Shown one piece after another: positions 1-9,780 of a stretch of DNA of 24,871 nucleotides. The DNA comes from a virus: IMG/VR virus record IMGVR_UViG_3300017732_000062, positions 1-24,871 of that record. One strand, written 5' to 3'. Made by a program: the position numbers and the translations under genes. The notes under the pieces are model-generated. The model saw nothing but the letters and a program-made list of their open reading frames with translations, ran no database searches and was not told the origin of the DNA. How positions within the stretch are numbered: position 1 is the stretch's first letter; every line of letters starts with the position of its first letter.

Positions 1-2
1 AA

Positions 3-1259
3 ATGCGGGAAATGGGCATAGACCCCGACGAGTATGTAGTAGGTAACGAGCTTAATTCTTTAAACCCTGTTACAGGCCAGCCTGAGTTTTTCCTTAAAAA
101 ACTGTTTGGCAAGCTGAAGAAGGGTATTAAAAAAGCTTTCAAAGTAATTGCTCCTATCGTGGTTCAAACGTTTTTAACACCAATCTTAGGCCCTATGGGT
201 GTATCAGCGGCTACAAGCTTCTTGCAAGCTAAGATTTCTGGAGTAAGCACCAAAGACGCTTTTAAACGAGCAGGGATTGCTGCGCTTACTACGGGTATCT
301 TAAAAGGTGCGCAAGGTGCAAAAGAATTTGGCAAAGGAGCACGCCTTGACGGGTTTAAAGAGGGCTTTAAGTCTTCGATGACCGGAACGGAAACCTTGGG
401 CAGTATCGCATCAAACAAAGCCCAAGAGCCTAATAGGTTGGCTCAAATGCTAGGTGTTGAACCTACGGCTACCCAAACTGCAAATACTGCTGCAAGTAAA
501 GCGGCAGAAAGGGCCCCGTTGTATAGTGCAAGTCGATCTCAGGACGCGATTAACAATCAAACTGGCGTTCAAATTGGAGACGCGGCGACCCTTGTAGAAC
601 CAAGTGCGTCTTACGTCGATCCAAATTCGCTACCGAATGCAACCTTCGCATCGATGCCAAAAGGGGTATCCGAGGTTGGCACTCAAGCGGCGACGCAAGA
701 TATGAACTATTTAGGCGATGCACTTTTAAAAGATTTAAATCCTCCAGCGGCCTACACCCCACCTAACAGCGTGTTTGAGCGTGGTAAAAACATCTTTACA
801 AGCGGCGGTCGAGGCTCTGGGGTCATGGATACTTTGGGCGACATCAAAGATTTCGTTATAGCTCCCGATGGCGCGGAGAGCTTTATGGACCGGTTCGCTG
901 TTCCTGCGGGTATAGGCTATTTGGCTTTGGCGTCTAACGCGCCTACCGATGAGAGTGCTCCGGACTTCTTTAGAAGCGGAGCCGCACTGGATGAATTCTA
1001 CAGGGATCGTCCTCGCTACGGTTACGGCTATGGTAACTATCGACCTCCTGGTATGGCAGATGGAGGTCAAGCTTTTCCAAGACGGACCGGTCAGATCGCT
1101 GGTCCTGGTACAGAAACTTCTGATGATATTCCTGCTATGTTGTCTGACGGCGAATTTGTAATGACTGCTCAAGCGGTCAGAGGTGCCGGAAACGGTAGTC
1201 GTCAACGCGGAATGAAAAAAATGTACGACGCAATGCGTCAATTTGAGAGTGCAGCATAA
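3..1259 (+). CDS. Virion protein, possibly partial at 5' end
   Basis: A 418-residue protein from the first ATG of the window. No SD is visible because the window begins two bases earlier, so the true start may lie upstream. Residues about 30-50 are Lys-rich and amphipathic, followed by an Ala/Gly-rich hydrophobic stretch. Near the C-terminus (about 367-400) is GPGTETSDDIPAMLSDGEF, a motif known to recur at the ends of tail and ejection-type proteins of marine and other phages, followed by a basic end (RQRGMKKMYDAMRQFE). There is also a short MADGG motif and a Tyr/Gly-rich patch (YGYGYGNY). The stop overlaps the next start (TAATG), so the two are translationally coupled. Role is inferred: a structural or DNA-ejection protein near the end of the virion module. 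The exact homologue is not recognised. Confidence 0.7.
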   Translation: MREMGIDPDEYVVGNELNSLNPVTGQPEFFLKKLFGKLKKGIKKAFKVIAPIVVQTFLTPILGPMGVSAATSFLQAKISGVSTKDAFKRAGIAALTTGILKGAQGAKEFGKGARLDGFKEGFKSSMTGTETLGSIASNKAQEPNRLAQMLGVEPTATQTANTAASKAAERAPLYSASRSQDAINNQTGVQIGDAATLVEPSASYVDPNSLPNATFASMPKGVSEVGTQAATQDMNYLGDALLKDLNPPAAYTPPNSVFERGKNIFTSGGRGSGVMDTLGDIKDFVIAPDGAESFMDRFAVPAGIGYLALASNAPTDESAPDFFRSGAALDEFYRDRPRYGYGYGNYRPPGMADGGQAFPRRTGQIAGPGTETSDDIPAMLSDGEFVMTAQAVRGAGNGSRQRGMKKMYDAMRQFESAA

Positions 1260-2416
1260 TGGCAGAGACACAATATCAAGTAACGCAACGTACTCCTGAG
1301 ATTGAAGCGTATGAGCTTGGGCTTTTACAGGCGGCTCAAGGGTTAACAGATAAAGCTCTATTTGATCCACGTTTTGAGACCCCTGCTTATCAAATTGCTG
1401 GATTATCCCCTTTTGAACAACAAGCCTCCGCGTTAGCACAACAAGGCGTGGGGTCTTACGTGCCCTATTTGCAGCAAGCATCCGAAAGCATAGGCGGTTC
1501 AGGGCGATTTCTAGCGGATTCTGCCGTGCCTACCTTGGCCCAAGGGCAGCAGTATGCTCAAGAAGCAGGGCGTTTAGCGCAGCAGCTACGGGAAATTCCT
1601 TATCAGTATCAGACCGCCGCAGGGGAAGGCTACCTATCTAGCGCAGGGACATTTGATCCAGCGCAAACTGCTAACTTTATGAACCCGTTTACAGAGCAAG
1701 TGATTGATATATCCGAGGCAGACATTGATGAGCGCAATGCCCAACTTCAGAATGAATTAGCCGCTCAAGCTGTGTCGCAAGGGGCGTTTGGTGGATCAAG
1801 GTCCGGTGTAATGGCTTCGAGAACAGCACGGGACATGGAGCGGGAGAAAGCGCGTATTGGTAGTCAGCTTCGTGCATCAGGGTATGAGTCTGCAAGAAAC
1901 GCGGCCCAAGAAGCTTTTGAGAATACGCAGAGCCGTCGTCTGGCTGCTTCACAGGGCATTGGTGGATTAGGTCTACAGTATGGACAATTAAGTCAAGCGG
2001 ATATAGAACAAATGCGCGGAATTGGCAGTGACTTTGCTGGATTAGCCGGTGGCTATGGTAATTTAGCGCAGCAAGGTGCAAACATTGGCGTACAGCAAGC
2101 CGCTTTGGGTGAGACAGCCCAATCATTGCTCGGTAGAGACGTCGCCTCATTGGGTGGCATTGGCGGTCTACAGCGTGGTTTACAGCAAGCAGGACTTGAT
2201 GCACAAAGGGCCACGAAAACGGATCAACGTAACCAGCCTTTCCAAACTCTAGCCTTTATGGGTGATATGGTGAGAGGTGTTCCGAGCACGCAACAAACAA
2301 TGACCACGACCACGGGTGGTGGGAGTGCATCTCCTTTCCAACAGCTATTAGGTTTGGGCGGTTCACTTTACGCTGGAAGTAAAGCACTGTCCGGTCTCGG
2401 GAGCATAATGCCATGA
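1259..2416 (+). CDS. Virion/ejection-type protein, Ala/Gln/Gly-rich
   Basis: A 385-residue protein that starts at ATG 1259, sharing one base with the upstream stop. It is very rich in Ala, Gln and Gly with little Cys, and has long helical stretches. Around residue 141 it has MNPFTEQVIDISEADIDER, followed by QGAFGGSRSGVM. This arrangement is familiar from conserved structural proteins of marine podo- and siphoviruses, usually annotated only as virion or injection proteins. The C-terminal part has repeated short Gly-Leu-Gln segments (GGLGLQYGQLSQ, GIGGLQRGLQQ). No enzymatic motif is visible. It sits between two other putative virion genes and overlaps the next by ATGA, so joint expression is likely. 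Function beyond virion structure is unknown. Confidence 0.7.
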   Translation: MAETQYQVTQRTPEIEAYELGLLQAAQGLTDKALFDPRFETPAYQIAGLSPFEQQASALAQQGVGSYVPYLQQASESIGGSGRFLADSAVPTLAQGQQYAQEAGRLAQQLREIPYQYQTAAGEGYLSSAGTFDPAQTANFMNPFTEQVIDISEADIDERNAQLQNELAAQAVSQGAFGGSRSGVMASRTARDMEREKARIGSQLRASGYESARNAAQEAFENTQSRRLAASQGIGGLGLQYGQLSQADIEQMRGIGSDFAGLAGGYGNLAQQGANIGVQQAALGETAQSLLGRDVASLGGIGGLQRGLQQAGLDAQRATKTDQRNQPFQTLAFMGDMVRGVPSTQQTMTTTTGGGSASPFQQLLGLGGSLYAGSKALSGLGSIMP

Positions 2417-4287
2417 CAATACTAGCTCGACCGATGTTCAATATGCCTCGGCGCATGGCAAATGGTGGCGGTGCTTCGTTTCCTGATTTAAGCGGTGACG
2501 GTCAGGTTACACGCAAAGACATTCTAATGGGTCGAGGCGTTGTACAAAAGGCTAACGGTGGCGGGATTGCCTCTATGATGGACCCTGCGATGATGGGTAT
2601 GGCACCACCGCCCATGGACCCTATGATGGCTCAAGACTTAAACGCCATGGAGAATCAGGGCATGGCGTTGGGTCAAGACTTGGTCGTAAATGCAGAAATG
2701 GGGATTGATGCGGCTGAAAATCCGCAGCAAGTCATTGATGCGTTACGCGGTAACCAGTTACCCCTGCAAGCTCGATACGATGAGTTAGCAACGTTTGTCG
2801 GACCAGAGGATGCTGCAATCACCCCTACCTCCGTTTTGGCTTTGACCCAACCTGCAATCATCATGGCTAGTGAAGGCGAAGTAGATCAGGGCGTTGGCGG
2901 TCTCATGCAAGGCATGACCGGTGATGTGATGATGGAAAATGAAATGGGCATGGGTGTTGGTGAGTTAATGGCTGGCCCTGCGCCTCAACCTGTTCCCATG
3001 AACAAAGGCGGTGCCGTCCCAAAGTTACAACGCGGTAGCACAGATCAAGAAACTGCGCCTGGACGTTTCAATTTAGAATCAGAAACGGGTAAGACTTTTG
3101 ATGAACTTCAGCGTATGGCTGGTATAACAGAAAATGAGAAAAAACTCCAAGACTTGGCTATTTATAGCAGCCTTTTTGATCGCGCAGTGGGCTTGGTGAC
3201 TAATAAAGATCCACGCACGGGTGAAAATTTAGATGGCAACACCCTTGGTAATATTGCGCAAGTAGCTGGCGGCTTCTTAGGGGATGTTGCTAAAGCCAAA
3301 GCTCCCGAATTAACGCGTAACGCACAGTTAAGAGATTTTTCATTACAAGACACTTTGGCCCGTAGGACCATGCAAGAAAAAGCCGGTTATGACCTACAAG
3401 CGGCAGAAGTTGCAGCAGGTTTGAGAGGCGTTAACACTAATCAAATGAGAAGCGTTTTAGTTTCTCCGGAATATGCGCCTTTAGTAGAATCGTATAAGAC
3501 GGGGCAACCCCTAACAGAAGCTCAAATTCGTTTAGTTGAGGGGGCTATTGATGCGAATCAACGTTATAACACTGTGCTGGACCCGTTGAGCGGTAATCAA
3601 ATAGATAGACCTTTACCTAATCCTTATAGATATATTTTAGAGGAACGAGCAGCCGCTTTAAGCGGAGACAAAACAGAAAAGTCAGACGATGCTGAATCTT
3701 CGGAAACATATGAAAACCAGTTTAGAGTAGACCTCGAAGCGCAAGAAAGAGTTGATGAATATTTTGAAAAAGTAGTAAAAGACGCGCCGGAAATATTTGG
3801 TACAGGCGGTGTGATAAAAGGAACTATTGACGACTTTAGAACCTTGATAGGTGCGCCTTCAACAGCAGGGGCTTCTCGTGACAATGCGTTAGCGTATGTT
3901 CAAAGGTTAAACAAAGATCTTTTATTTGATATTAAAGAAACTAACGCTTTAGGCGATAGAGGTCAGTACATTTTAGACGAACTAAGGAAAGGCATCCCTA
4001 ATCCGCAAGAATTCCTAACTAGTCCTGAAAGAGCGGCAGACCAATATTTAAATCTTCTTAGCAATTTACTAGAGTTAAAAAAATCTACCGAAGACCTAAT
4101 GCAGACGCCTTATCTAAATCAAGATGCTAAAGCCATGCAAGACGCTAAACTTTTTATCGACAGAACTAGCAACAATATTAAAAGAGTAAATGAATTAGTT
4201 TCAGTTTTACAAACTGGTGGGCAGTCAGGTGGCATAACATCTTCTGAGCTTAACGATTTGTTAAATACACCGTTAAATACACCGTAA
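2413..4287 (+). CDS. Virion protein with EF-hand/dockerin-like loop and MxxGG motifs
   Basis: A 624-residue protein starting at ATG 2413 in an ATGA overlap with the previous gene. The N-terminus has MANGGGASFPDLSGDGQVT; residues 25-36 (DLSGDGQVTRKD) match the calcium-binding loop pattern of EF-hand and dockerin repeats (D-x-S-x-D-G-x-V-x-x-x-D). It is followed by a Met/Pro-rich linker (MDPAMMGMAPPPMDPMMAQ) and further ANGGG and NKGGA motifs up to about residue 205. The remainder is charged, helical and without recognisable enzyme motifs. Context (third of four consecutive long genes) suggests a structural or internal virion protein. Calcium binding is an inference from a single loop. Exact function is unknown. 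Confidence 0.65.
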   Translation: MTILARPMFNMPRRMANGGGASFPDLSGDGQVTRKDILMGRGVVQKANGGGIASMMDPAMMGMAPPPMDPMMAQDLNAMENQGMALGQDLVVNAEMGIDAAENPQQVIDALRGNQLPLQARYDELATFVGPEDAAITPTSVLALTQPAIIMASEGEVDQGVGGLMQGMTGDVMMENEMGMGVGELMAGPAPQPVPMNKGGAVPKLQRGSTDQETAPGRFNLESETGKTFDELQRMAGITENEKKLQDLAIYSSLFDRAVGLVTNKDPRTGENLDGNTLGNIAQVAGGFLGDVAKAKAPELTRNAQLRDFSLQDTLARRTMQEKAGYDLQAAEVAAGLRGVNTNQMRSVLVSPEYAPLVESYKTGQPLTEAQIRLVEGAIDANQRYNTVLDPLSGNQIDRPLPNPYRYILEERAAALSGDKTEKSDDAESSETYENQFRVDLEAQERVDEYFEKVVKDAPEIFGTGGVIKGTIDDFRTLIGAPSTAGASRDNALAYVQRLNKDLLFDIKETNALGDRGQYILDELRKGIPNPQEFLTSPERAADQYLNLLSNLLELKKSTEDLMQTPYLNQDAKAMQDAKLFIDRTSNNIKRVNELVSVLQTGGQSGGITSSELNDLLNTPLNTP

Positions 4288-4305
4288 AATTAATAAGGCT
4301 TCGTA

Positions 4306-7300
4306 ATGGCAGAGAACTTTATTCCAGGTACAAGTATTCCACGCGGTAACGCGGGGATTCGTACTGAAGCGGATTTGCTAACAAGCACTCGTAGCAACCC
4401 TAATATAATTACCCCGTCGTTAGATGAAAGAAACGAAGCCAAACGCGCCGAGTTAAAATCGAGGCCAGTAAAATCTTTTATAAACCCTGAAACAAGTGAA
4501 ATAGTGCTAGGGCAACCCAAAGATTTTGATGTATACGCTTTTATGCGTGGAGATAACGCAATAGGGAAACGCGTTAACACTTCGGACATGGCGCAGATTT
4601 TAGTAGAAAATTTGCATGAGTTACCTACAGGATCTTATCAAAGACTTTTAGATTCGGGCTTAACACCTGATCAACTTATTCAAGACTTAGCTTTAGACCC
4701 TCAAACACAAAACATTTACACTATGCCGACCGGCCCAGAAGCAGTACTACAAGGTGCTAAAAAAGGCGTAAGAAATTTGGCAGCGATGGGTATTCCAATG
4801 GCGGCGGTGGGTACAGCTACCGGAAACCCTTATGTGGTAGGAGGCGCAGGGGTTTTAGGCTTATTAGGTTATGGCATAACAGAGAGTGCTTTATTTCCTT
4901 CTGAAAAAGTTGTGCCAGGAAAAAGAAATTTGGAAATGTCAGGAGAGTTTTTTAGTAGCATGGCGGCAAGCTCTCCGGCTGCATTGTTAATTCCCGAGAA
5001 CGCTATAGCAAAAAACTTGCCTCGATTGTTAGGTAAAAATATAAGAAAGCTTCCTATCTTCAAGCAAGTGGGCCGTGTGTTAGATTTTAGTGGCGACGTA
5101 GTAGAACGAGGCTTGCGTTCTCAAAGAGCTAATCCTGCACGGGCCTTGATTGGGGAAACTGGTTCGGGTGCTGGGGGTGCGGCGGCTGGGGCTATTTATG
5201 ATCAAGAGGCAATAGATCCAAGTCTTGAAAGGGCTGCACTTGAAGTTACAGGGGCCTTTGCTTTTAACCCTTTAAACCTTTTAAATATGCTGGATATCAC
5301 AGATTCAATAAAACAATTTCGTCAATTAAGATCGACTGAAGGGCGAAAGCAAGCATTAGCGGACCGACTTTTTAATCTATTTGATGAAGTTGATGGCGAA
5401 GGAGGTACGCAAAGATTATTAGATAGCCTTGGCCCTCAAAGCGAATATGAAAAGCTTTTATCTCAATACAACGTAAATCCAGGAAACCCTACCGCAGTGG
5501 AGAGGTCAAGAAACCCTGTTCTTGCCTTGCTGCAAAACGAACAGGCTAAACTTGATCCAAATTTGGGCGAAAGAGTCGTGGGTCGTTATAAGCAAAACAT
5601 TAAAGCCATGGAAAATTTAATGGCGGGGTTAATTGAATTAGATACTCCAGAGGCTTTAGGTGCTTTTGGGCAAGCTAGGGAAGCTTATTTTGAAGGGATG
5701 TTGCAAGCAGATGTAAGTAGAGCCTATGAACGTTTTGAAAAAGCAGCAGATAGGTTAACTCGAGCCGGTACGTCCTTTGATGAAAATCGATTACTTTCCA
5801 CATTCCTCGATGAAAACCTACAGGCAGTGCGTAATCAAGAAAAATATTTATACGATCAAGTCCCGAAAGAAATTAGCAGTGATGCAAGCTTTCTTTTAGA
5901 CGCTGCTACCGAGCTTCAAAAATCTACGCAAGTTGGCTCACAAAGCGTGCGATTAGACAGCGGTCAAAATCCCATAAGTATACGGGTTGCTTTAAATGAT
6001 TTTAAAGAAATTTTAAAAGGGGATGACGCGTTAGAAAAAACGTTCGATGAAGTTGCAGAAGAAGTAGAGGCTAATTTGCCAGGTTTACTCACTGGCCGCT
6101 TTCTTGACGCTCCGGATAGTCCTTCAAAACCTGAAGCTACGGGGACTCGATTACCTTTACCCGAAACAATTACTTCTGGACAGTTGTTAAAACTACGTGA
6201 AACTGTAGTCGGTGCGCTGGCTCGAGAAAGAAGAACAGGCAACAGCAATTCAATTGTTGCACAGTCTTTGTCTGTTTTAGAAAATGCAATTCGTAAAGAC
6301 CTTGGAGCGTTACCCAAGGATACTGATAGAACGGTTCAACGCAGCTTAGATAATGCTATTGCATTTAGTGAACAAGTTAATGACACCTATAGTCGAACGC
6401 TTCTTGGCGACATCATTAAAAGCAACAAAGCCCCAGAGTACTTAATAGAAGACATTTTAAATCGAAAGCCGACAGCGGCTATTGTGGCATTAGATCAAGC
6501 AGATACTGCGATAAACTTTTTAAAAGATAAATTAGTAGAGGGCTCTTCTGGATTACCCGAAAATATAAGAAATCAAATAATAGATGGGAATTTGACTCCT
6601 CCGCCTTTTGCTAATGCACAAATCCTTCAGTTTTATGATGATGTAAACTCAATAGCGAGCCGCTCGGCTACTCTTTATGGGCAAGCGGAAAGAGGGATGC
6701 GAGACATTTTTCGTCGATTTACAGTGTTTGATAACCAAGGTCAGCTAAAACCAGATCGCGCCGCCATCCGAAATTTCTTAGCTGATCCTGAAAATCAAAA
6801 TTTAATTACCCAAATTAGTCCTCGAGTGCTAATTAATGGAGAGCTAAAAAGCCCATTGTTAGAAGATTTGATGGACGTTGATAAAGCCGTACAGTTATTC
6901 CAAAATCAAGGCACTATGGCAACAGATGCCGCTGAAACAAGGCAAAAGGAACAGTTAATAAGTCGTTTCGCAGGTGTTACTGATAATCCTGGAAATGTTA
7001 TTTCTCGAATAATAGGTGTTCCTGGTCAGCGTCCAGATAACCCAATTCAAGATTTTAATTTACTTGCAAAAGATGTCGCTGACATTACTCAAAAAGATTT
7101 AGACTTTTTCAATCTGGTTGATTCTAACGGTCTTGCGTATTCACCAGAAGACTTAAAAAAAGCTTTGTTTGACGCAACAGTAAATCGCGGATTTACTGAG
7201 TCTGGCGGTGGAACATCTGACGGAGAATTCTCTTTCGCTCGGTTTAGCGATTACCTGACAAGCCCTTTGGTTCCAGGAACATCCAATCGTTTGGACGGTG

Positions 7301-8181
7301 CCGTTCCAGCAAGAGGCACAGGGCCCGTAACAAGCACACAAAACAGCGTTTTAGATATTTTAAGAAAAAACAAAATTATTAGTAATGAGGATTTTGTTAA
7401 TTTTAAAACTGTGCTTAATGAAGCTATTGAAATTGAAAGCTTGCTAAACACCGGCGACGTTGAGCAAATTTTAAAAGCTTATGAGACCAATCCAATTACT
7501 GCCGAATTAGTTCAAAGACTTATTGGCGCAAAATTAGGAACAATCGCAGGGGATTTACTGCCTGGTACAAGTCCTAACTCTCTTGTTGCTGCGGGAGCAG
7601 GAGTCAGGGCAGTGCGAGGCTTTCTAGATAAAGTACCTGCGACTATGTTCCAAGAGTTAGGTTCTAGTTTTTTCACTGACATGGATTTAACCAAAGAAAT
7701 TTTACAATTGGGCATAAATAGAGCTTCAGGTCCGTCCACCCCTTTTCTCGTGGACACGGCGCAATCTTTTGCAAATATTGGTAAAAATATTGGTGCTGAA
7801 AAAGCGTTGAATGTTTTAAGGTCCAGCCTGATTAGCTTGGGGTACACAGGGTTGCCTTCAACGGAAGAAATTATGCAAGAGACGTTTGGGGCGACCGTTT
7901 ATACTCCACCAGGTCAACGCCCTTCTCCAGGCAACATTGCGGGCTTCCGGCGCGAACAACTACGAAATCAAGCGGCAGAACAAGCTCGTGTACAAGGGCC
8001 AGTGCGGCCTCCAATGGCAATGACCGACCAAGCCCAACAGTTCTTGCCCCAAGGGCCTTCATCTGCTCCAACTGCGCCTAATCCACAAGCTCGAGCACAG
8101 TTTGCGGCAATGTTTCCTGACGACATAACCAGTAACCTCATCAAGGCTGATCAGCAGGGCATTATGTCCTTAAACATATAA
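4306..8181 (+). CDS. Large internal virion / DNA-ejection-like protein
   Basis: At 1291 residues this is the longest protein in the window. The start at 4306 has an SD-like TAAGG seven bases upstream. About residues 145-190 form a Gly/Ala-rich hydrophobic region (MGIPMAAVGTATGNPYVVGG and onward) able to insert in a membrane, with further Gly/Ala-rich patches near 285-320. The body is helical and charged. The C-terminus is Pro/Gln/Ala-rich and ends with an AQFAAMFPDD segment. Size and position after other virion genes resemble the largest internal core protein of T7-like ejection apparatuses (gp16), but I see no lytic transglycosylase motif, so this is analogy rather than homology. A tape-measure-like role is an alternative. 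One base is shared with the next ORF (TAATG). Confidence 0.65.
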   Translation: MAENFIPGTSIPRGNAGIRTEADLLTSTRSNPNIITPSLDERNEAKRAELKSRPVKSFINPETSEIVLGQPKDFDVYAFMRGDNAIGKRVNTSDMAQILVENLHELPTGSYQRLLDSGLTPDQLIQDLALDPQTQNIYTMPTGPEAVLQGAKKGVRNLAAMGIPMAAVGTATGNPYVVGGAGVLGLLGYGITESALFPSEKVVPGKRNLEMSGEFFSSMAASSPAALLIPENAIAKNLPRLLGKNIRKLPIFKQVGRVLDFSGDVVERGLRSQRANPARALIGETGSGAGGAAAGAIYDQEAIDPSLERAALEVTGAFAFNPLNLLNMLDITDSIKQFRQLRSTEGRKQALADRLFNLFDEVDGEGGTQRLLDSLGPQSEYEKLLSQYNVNPGNPTAVERSRNPVLALLQNEQAKLDPNLGERVVGRYKQNIKAMENLMAGLIELDTPEALGAFGQAREAYFEGMLQADVSRAYERFEKAADRLTRAGTSFDENRLLSTFLDENLQAVRNQEKYLYDQVPKEISSDASFLLDAATELQKSTQVGSQSVRLDSGQNPISIRVALNDFKEILKGDDALEKTFDEVAEEVEANLPGLLTGRFLDAPDSPSKPEATGTRLPLPETITSGQLLKLRETVVGALARERRTGNSNSIVAQSLSVLENAIRKDLGALPKDTDRTVQRSLDNAIAFSEQVNDTYSRTLLGDIIKSNKAPEYLIEDILNRKPTAAIVALDQADTAINFLKDKLVEGSSGLPENIRNQIIDGNLTPPPFANAQILQFYDDVNSIASRSATLYGQAERGMRDIFRRFTVFDNQGQLKPDRAAIRNFLADPENQNLITQISPRVLINGELKSPLLEDLMDVDKAVQLFQNQGTMATDAAETRQKEQLISRFAGVTDNPGNVISRIIGVPGQRPDNPIQDFNLLAKDVADITQKDLDFFNLVDSNGLAYSPEDLKKALFDATVNRGFTESGGGTSDGEFSFARFSDYLTSPLVPGTSNRLDGAVPARGTGPVTSTQNSVLDILRKNKIISNEDFVNFKTVLNEAIEIESLLNTGDVEQILKAYETNPITAELVQRLIGAKLGTIAGDLLPGTSPNSLVAAGAGVRAVRGFLDKVPATMFQELGSSFFTDMDLTKEILQLGINRASGPSTPFLVDTAQSFANIGKNIGAEKALNVLRSSLISLGYTGLPSTEEIMQETFGATVYTPPGQRPSPGNIAGFRREQLRNQAAEQARVQGPVRPPMAMTDQAQQFLPQGPSSAPTAPNPQARAQFAAMFPDDITSNLIKADQQGIMSLNI

Positions 8182-8342
8182 TGAGTAGAATCACTATTGA
8201 GTTAGAAGGAGAAGACGCTCTTGAAGCTTTAGAGCGGGTTGCTGCAATGGAAGAGTCTTTGCTTGATCTTAAAGAGATGGTTTTAGAGATAAAGGATTTA
8301 ATGCTAAAGCCGACAACCCGTACTAGGAAACCCAAGTCTTAA
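8181..8342 (+). CDS. Small helical hypothetical protein (53 aa)
   Basis: A 53-residue ORF starting at ATG 8181, one base overlapped with the stop of the 1291-residue gene. It reads MSRITIELEGEDALEALERV, continues as an acidic amphipathic helix with leucine spacing suggestive of a coiled coil, and ends in a basic tail (TTRTRKPKS). No SD stands out, so translation would depend on coupling. It ends inside the 3' end of the convergent helicase gene (20-base overlap). No function is recognised. Its coupling and clean heptad-like pattern favour a real gene over chance. Confidence 0.5.
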   Translation: MSRITIELEGEDALEALERVAAMEESLLDLKEMVLEIKDLMLKPTTRTRKPKS

Positions 8343-9780
8343 ATTCTTCACCCAACACTTTACTTGCCGTTTTATCTTTCTTCATTAACGCTTCTAGAAT
8401 CTTCTCATCTACTGTATTAGGGCTGACAATATCTATATAGGTGACCGGCTGACCCTGTCCAATGCGATGAGCCCTGTCTTCTGACTGCACTCTCTTCTCT
8501 AAATCATAACCGTTGCTGTAATAGATAACGGTATGAGCCGCCGTTAAAGTTATTCCAAACCCTGCCGTAGCCGGTTGACCTATAAAGTATTGCAGCTTAC
8601 TGGCTTTATCTTGGAATTCAGTGACAATATTTTGACGCTCTTCTTGGGGTGTTCCCCCGTAATACATGGCTACTGAGTCGGGTCCATAGGCTATGCTTAA
8701 CTCCCTATGAATGCGGTGTATATCATAGGTATACGTGGCCCATATGATCACTTTACCGTTAGTTTCTTGAAGAATATCAAGGAGTTCCTGAACTCGATTG
8801 TTCTTTACTTCTTCTATCTCGCCTTCATCCGGTTGCACAAACCCGCACGTAATTTGTTGCAGCCTCATTATTTGCGTCAAAATATTGTTAGTAGTCGTCA
8901 AAATTCCGTCACGTATTTTAGCTAACGCCAACTCTTTCATTTGTACATAGAGCCGCTCTTGTTCTTTGGACAAAGGCACCTCTCGGCGCATATAGATCTT
9001 TTCAGGCAAATCCAAACAATCTTTCTTTAACACCCGAGAGCTAAACTTATCCAGCTTCTGCCCTAGTTCTTCAAGGTTCCGGTAGCCTACTACCATGGGA
9101 AAATGTCCGCCGCCCTTTTTGTGCTGCTTAATTAGCACCGCATAACGCGCCCTGAAGCTGTAGTAACTTGTAAACCCCAAGGCATTGGGTGAAAGAAAAT
9201 CGCATTGAGCGTAAAGGTCCATGGGGTCTTTGGTGATAGGGCTACCGGTCAAGATACGTCGATACTTAGACGTCCGAGCCAGCTTTAAAGCATTCTTAGT
9301 GCGCTTTGCTGCATGATTTTTGATGGTGGTGCTTTCATCCACAATAATTAAATTATTAGGATTTAGTTGCAAAACCTTTAGAGCACTGTCGGCTCCTTTA
9401 GGTGTAGACAACGCCTCAATGTTCATCACCAATATGCTAAGTGTGCCTGGTTCACGGAACTTAGGAACCGCCATATCAGTCATGTTTTTTCTAAAAGCTT
9501 TTGTAAACGCAGGGTTCCAACGAACAATGTTGGTTTTTATTCTATCCGGCAAATGCGCGGGTATTTCTTTTTTTACCCAGTTGTCAAAAACCCCTTTTGG
9601 GGCTATTATAAGTGCTGTATCGATGTCGCCGTTTTCGTACAGCGCACCCATAGTGTCGATAGCAATTTTAGATTTACCTGTACCCATCTCGAGCAAAAAA
9701 GCGTACCACTGCTTTTTCCAAGTAGCCTCGAAGATTTCCTGTTGATGAGCATACGGCTCAACTTTAAAAACATATTTCAT
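8323..9780 (-). CDS. Snf2-family SF2 DNA helicase/ATPase
   Basis: A 485-residue SF2 helicase and the only large - strand gene. The ATG at 9780 is chosen over an in-frame TTG at 9801 because AGGGG lies about five bases before it. Motifs in order: PYAHQQEIFEA (Q-motif-like), EMGTGKSK (Walker A), IVDESTTIKN (Walker B variant DEST), LTGSPITKDPMDLYAQ (motif III), ATAGFGITLTAAH (motif V) and QSEDRAHRIGQGQPV (motif VI), the last typical of Snf2 proteins. These enzymes translocate on duplex DNA or remodel DNA-protein complexes; here it probably acts in phage replication, recombination or transcription. Compact Snf2-like helicases are common next to marine phage replication genes. It is divergent from the replication operon and converges on the virion operon. 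Confidence 0.93.
   Translation of the reverse strand: MKYVFKVEPYAHQQEIFEATWKKQWYAFLLEMGTGKSKIAIDTMGALYENGDIDTALIIAPKGVFDNWVKKEIPAHLPDRIKTNIVRWNPAFTKAFRKNMTDMAVPKFREPGTLSILVMNIEALSTPKGADSALKVLQLNPNNLIIVDESTTIKNHAAKRTKNALKLARTSKYRRILTGSPITKDPMDLYAQCDFLSPNALGFTSYYSFRARYAVLIKQHKKGGGHFPMVVGYRNLEELGQKLDKFSSRVLKKDCLDLPEKIYMRREVPLSKEQERLYVQMKELALAKIRDGILTTTNNILTQIMRLQQITCGFVQPDEGEIEEVKNNRVQELLDILQETNGKVIIWATYTYDIHRIHRELSIAYGPDSVAMYYGGTPQEERQNIVTEFQDKASKLQYFIGQPATAGFGITLTAAHTVIYYSNGYDLEKRVQSEDRAHRIGQGQPVTYIDIVSPNTVDEKILEALMKKDKTASKVLGEEFKTWVS

Noticed and set aside
735-1481. 248-residue - strand open frame
   Set aside because: It lies opposite two coupled virion genes, has no SD, and its composition is that of an antisense shadow.
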